This document shows, one piece after another, positions 37,890-39,983 of a stretch of DNA of 39,983 nt (position 1 is the first letter of the stretch; every line of letters starts with the position of its first letter). A model generated the notes under the pieces. The model made no database searches, was not told the DNA's origin, and was given only the letters and a program-made list of their open reading frames with translations. The stretch spans positions 1 through 39,983 of the forward strand of contig JAKSRX010000006.1 in the NCBI GenBank assembly GCA_024403365.1. Direction: 5' to 3'. The translations under genes were made by a program, and so were the position numbers. Source of the stretch: Acetatifactor sp. GTDB lineage: Bacteria; Bacillota; Clostridia; Lachnospirales; Lachnospiraceae.

Positions 37890-39164
37890 GTGTGGAAGGT
37901 TAAGGAGACACTGATTCAATTACATCCCGGAAAAGAGATCGGGGAACTGCTTAGATCCTATCAAAGATCGAAACTGTTGTTATGCGGTAAATTATTGCTG
38001 GCAGGAATGATCGTAGGCATACTGGCGTATTTTTCCGCAAGGCAGAACGGTCCCCTTCAGGATGGAAGCAGAGTGGCGCGCACGGAGTATGCGGAGGGCA
38101 CCAGAGAACTGAATCTGGTGGCGGAAGCGGGGAAGGAAGCATATTCCTTTCACCTGGAGGTGCAGCCCAGAGAACTGACAGAGGAAGAACTGCAGCAATT
38201 ATCCGATGATTTCCTGAACAGGATCGATGCCTTGATATTGGGGAATAACCCTGATCTGGCATCCGTATCCGGAGAACTGAACCTTGAGGATAGTTACGAG
38301 GGATATCCTTTCACGGTGGAGTGGGGCAGCAACAGGCCGACATTTCTGTATGAGACGGGAAAGGTGGCACGGGTGGAAGAGCCGGAGGCTGTGAAATTAC
38401 GGGTGACCTTGACCTATAAAGATTGGTCCCGAACGAAAGAACTGGTCGTAACACTGGTGCCGCCCGTACTGACGGAAGAAGAGCGGATCTATGAAGCCTT
38501 GCAGGAGGAATTATGGCTCAGAGAGGGCAGCGATCCCACGAAAGAACACTGGGAACTGCCGACGGCCTGGGAAGATAAAAATCTACGGTGGAAGCCCGGC
38601 GGGACGAATTATCCGCTGCTTATCTGGACCTTGACGCCATTTTTGGCAGTGCTGGTGTATTTTTTATCAGACAGAGATCTCCTGCAGAAACTGGAGGAAA
38701 AGCGGGAGATCCTTCGGGAAGAATATCCGGGTCTGGTACACAAGCTGGTGTTGTACATAGGGGCCGGGCTATCGGTGCGAAATGCGTTTGAAAGGATCGC
38801 AAGAGAGTACGAGCGAAAACGGGGAGCCGGAGGAAAAGAATCACCCGGCAACGAGGAGATCCTTCGTATCTGCAGACAATTGCGTTCGGGAGTACCGGAG
38901 GACAGTGCCTATGCGCAGTTTGGCAAACGAGCCGGAGCCAGAGAGTATATTCGGCTGAGCACGTTATTGATCCAGAATCAGAAGCGGGGAAACGCGGAAT
39001 TGTTGGCAAGACTGCTGCAGGAGGCAGACAACGCTTCTTCCGAGAAACTGCTTCGGGCGAAAAAACTGGGTGAAGAGGCAGGAACCAAACTTCTGGTGCC
39101 TATGGTTCTATTGTTGGCCATCGTAATGGTCATTATTATGGTTCCGGCATTTGGAACGATGTAA
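37890..39164 (+). CDS. TadC-like platform protein with large extracytoplasmic insertion
   Basis: The 424-residue protein has a first span at about 30-46 (LLLAGMIVGILAYFSA). About 200 polar residues probably outside the membrane follow (about 47-245), then a second span (about 247-263). A T2SS-F domain (about 265-400: LVLYIGAGLSVRNAFERIA, RSGVPEDSAYAQF, LLIQNQKRGNAELLARLLQE) and a last span (LVPMVLLLAIVMVIIMVPAF) complete it. The outside part contains two acidic beta-rich segments (PFTVEWGSNRPTFLY, KLRVTLTYKDWS). The start is GTG at 37890 after AGGAGGAC. It pairs with TadB in the platform. Confidence 0.85.
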   Translation: MWKVKETLIQLHPGKEIGELLRSYQRSKLLLCGKLLLAGMIVGILAYFSARQNGPLQDGSRVARTEYAEGTRELNLVAEAGKEAYSFHLEVQPRELTEEELQQLSDDFLNRIDALILGNNPDLASVSGELNLEDSYEGYPFTVEWGSNRPTFLYETGKVARVEEPEAVKLRVTLTYKDWSRTKELVVTLVPPVLTEEERIYEALQEELWLREGSDPTKEHWELPTAWEDKNLRWKPGGTNYPLLIWTLTPFLAVLVYFLSDRDLLQKLEEKREILREEYPGLVHKLVLYIGAGLSVRNAFERIAREYERKRGAGGKESPGNEEILRICRQLRSGVPEDSAYAQFGKRAGAREYIRLSTLLIQNQKRGNAELLARLLQEADNASSEKLLRAKKLGEEAGTKLLVPMVLLLAIVMVIIMVPAFGTM

Positions 39165-39186
39165 CGAGGATAGAAAGGAGAACGAG

Positions 39187-39279
39187 ATGAAAAGAAAAGG
39201 ATGGAAAGAATTTCTGGTAGAGGAAGACGGTATGGGAACCGTGGAGGTCATACTGATCATCGTAGAAATCTATACATAG
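39187..39279 (+). pseudogene. Truncated Flp1-type type IVb pilin
   Basis: Thirty codons read MKRKGWKEFLVEEDGMGTVE then VILIIVEIYT and stop at TAG 39277-39279. EDGMGTVEVILIIV is the processing site and first half of the Flp pilin hydrophobic helix; normal Flp1 pilins are about 50-60 residues and continue with more aliphatic residues and a polar tail. The frame leaves pilin-like sequence at about 39262-39265, where composition turns AT-rich. A strong site (AAAGGAGA) precedes the ATG. The rest of the Tad locus (TadE/F/G-like pseudopilins) is missing downstream, so this is a break point. Confidence 0.8.
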
Positions 39280-39296
39280 AAATATATATTTACTTT

Positions 39297-39392
39297 ATGT
39301 ATATATTGTATGGTTTATTAACGGATGGAGAACAGGACATACATTTAGCAGATAAAGATGTACTTGCTGTTGGGGTACAAAGGGAGATATAA
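39297..39392 (+). pseudogene. Possible C-terminal remnant of an unknown gene
   Basis: A 31-codon frame (MYILYGLLTDGEQDIHLADK, then DVLAVGVQREI) ends at TAA 39390-39392, one base before the start of the next gene. The last 24 residues look like protein, while the first part runs into AT-rich hairpin sequence (TATACATA near 39271 with TATGTATA near 39297). It reads as the tail of a longer gene cut at the junction with the pilin. Family unknown. Confidence 0.35.
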
Positions 39393-39393
39393 G

Positions 39394-39714
39394 ATGTATT
39401 CAGATACGGACTTAGCGGTCATATTGAATGGCTATTTTATTGTTTTATCGCTACAAGTAGACAGTTGTATTCTTAAGTCGAAGAACACCAGACACAGCTG
39501 GAAAATACAGCAAAGCGATGATGGATATTATATTTTGCTTCATAAACATAACGATTACGATAAGTTTCATTTTCAAAGAGGATGCGCCTCTATAGAAGAT
39601 AGCATATTAGAAATAGTAGAGCATGATGAGTATCAGCTGAGGGGAAGAAGGCATGAACCTCGTAAAGGACGAACTTATTTTGATGAAATCCTTGATATAT
39701 ACCGTGGGAGCTGA
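39394..39714 (+). CDS. Small hypothetical protein (106 residues)
   Basis: The 106-residue protein begins MYSDTDLAVILNGYFIVLSL. The rest is polar (KKNTRHSWKIQQ-like region, LLHKHNDYDKFHFQRGC, SILEIVEHDEYQLRG) without signal peptide or membrane span. GGGAGA eight bases upstream supports the ATG at 39394 over earlier codons. It follows the remnant tail frame by one base. The layout of a protein tail plus a small acidic neighbour resembles an orphan toxin-tail/immunity cassette, but no family was recognised, so this is only a guess. AT-rich codons contrast with the Tad genes. A perfect terminator follows. Confidence 0.65.
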   Translation: MYSDTDLAVILNGYFIVLSLQVDSCILKSKNTRHSWKIQQSDDGYYILLHKHNDYDKFHFQRGCASIEDSILEIVEHDEYQLRGRRHEPRKGRTYFDEILDIYRGS

Positions 39715-39723
39715 TTGACATGA

Positions 39724-39760
39724 AAAATGGGAAACTCGCGTCAGGAGTTTCCCATTTTCT
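39724..39760. terminator. Bidirectional terminator
   Basis: A perfect 14-bp stem AAAATGGGAAACTC (39724-39737) pairs with GAGTTTCCCATTTT (39745-39758). It serves the plus-strand 106-residue gene and the minus-strand lipoprotein remnant. Confidence 0.92.
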
Positions 39761-39881
39761 TAATGTTCTATTACATATTCAGTTGACGCCACCTCAACCT
39801 TATTTACAGGATGACTTTTTCCGCACGCTGTTAACCCTATGACGAGTAGCATTATTGATAATACATATAATACTTTTTCAT
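39760..39881 (-). pseudogene. Frameshifted small lipoprotein remnant
   Basis: On the minus strand ATG at 39881 follows AAGGTAAAGAG and reads MKKYY. After a one-base shift the frame continues VLSIMLLVIGLTACGKS, then HPVNKVEVASTEYVIEH and TAA at 39762-39760. This is a standard lipoprotein signal (LTA-C) with a very short mature part. Without the shift translation stops after nine codons. The remaining 100 bases to the window end are AT-rich and show nothing else. Confidence 0.45.
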
Positions 39882-39983
39882 TCTCTTTACCTTAGCCTTA
39901 AAAATAGGAATCTAACGATTCCACCACCATCTTGCAATAAGAATATATTAAAGTAATTTGCTACCATCCTTATCGATATAAAT

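Overview
The window looks like a chromosomal segment of a Gram-positive gut anaerobe of the family Lachnospiraceae (Clostridia). This is inferred from a proline T-box ahead of a short-type prolyl-tRNA synthetase, MecA, PrsW, a DUF4080 radical SAM protein, a circularly permuted family 3 beta-glucosidase of the kind known from Butyrivibrio and Ruminococcus, and a Tad locus with an Flp1-type pilin. Promoters are sigma-A-like and ribosome sites are strong AGGAGG types. No rRNA, tRNA, complete insertion sequence or CRISPR array was seen.

Layout. 1-500 is non-coding and is dominated by an imperfect palindrome about 400 bases long, followed by GC-rich short repeats. 549-5.9 kb holds housekeeping and metabolic genes: a TIM-barrel isomerase with an FMN-dependent hydroxy-acid dehydrogenase (minus-strand operon), a DHH phosphoesterase, a cyclophilin with a PrsW protease (minus strand) and a GNAT acetyltransferase. 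A permuted GH3 glucosidase fills 6.07-8.51 kb.

8.6-15.3 kb is an accessory block, all on the plus strand. It holds a membrane Ser/Thr kinase, a small HTH-like protein and an Ig-like lipoprotein (three tightly spaced genes, then a terminator). These are followed by a cysteine-rich predicted lipoprotein coupled to a divergent Lgt paralogue, and a 701-residue unknown protein with internal repeats. Behind it, at 15.45-15.85 kb, an intact-looking promoter drives a decayed small gene or non-coding RNA.

15.9-32.7 kb returns to core genes: CapA lipoprotein, aldo/keto reductase with ferredoxin tail, radical SAM/B12 protein, DEDDh exonuclease, a 35-residue membrane peptide, VanW protein, AIR-synthase-like protein, Lrp regulator with aminotransferase and TrmL, YegP, MecA, RluA, MerR, an LRR protein, T-box-proS and a KapD-like exonuclease. 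A D,D-carboxypeptidase (minus strand) follows.

From 34.3 kb a Tad (tight adherence) pilus operon begins: prepilin peptidase, TadZ-like, TadA, TadB and a TadC with a large outside domain. It ends abruptly inside the Flp pilin gene at about 39.26 kb, where AT-rich foreign-looking DNA with small orphan genes starts. The most unusual items are the giant palindrome, the Cys-rich lipoprotein/Lgt pair in its kinase-linked block, the decayed gene at 15.5 kb and the interrupted pilin.
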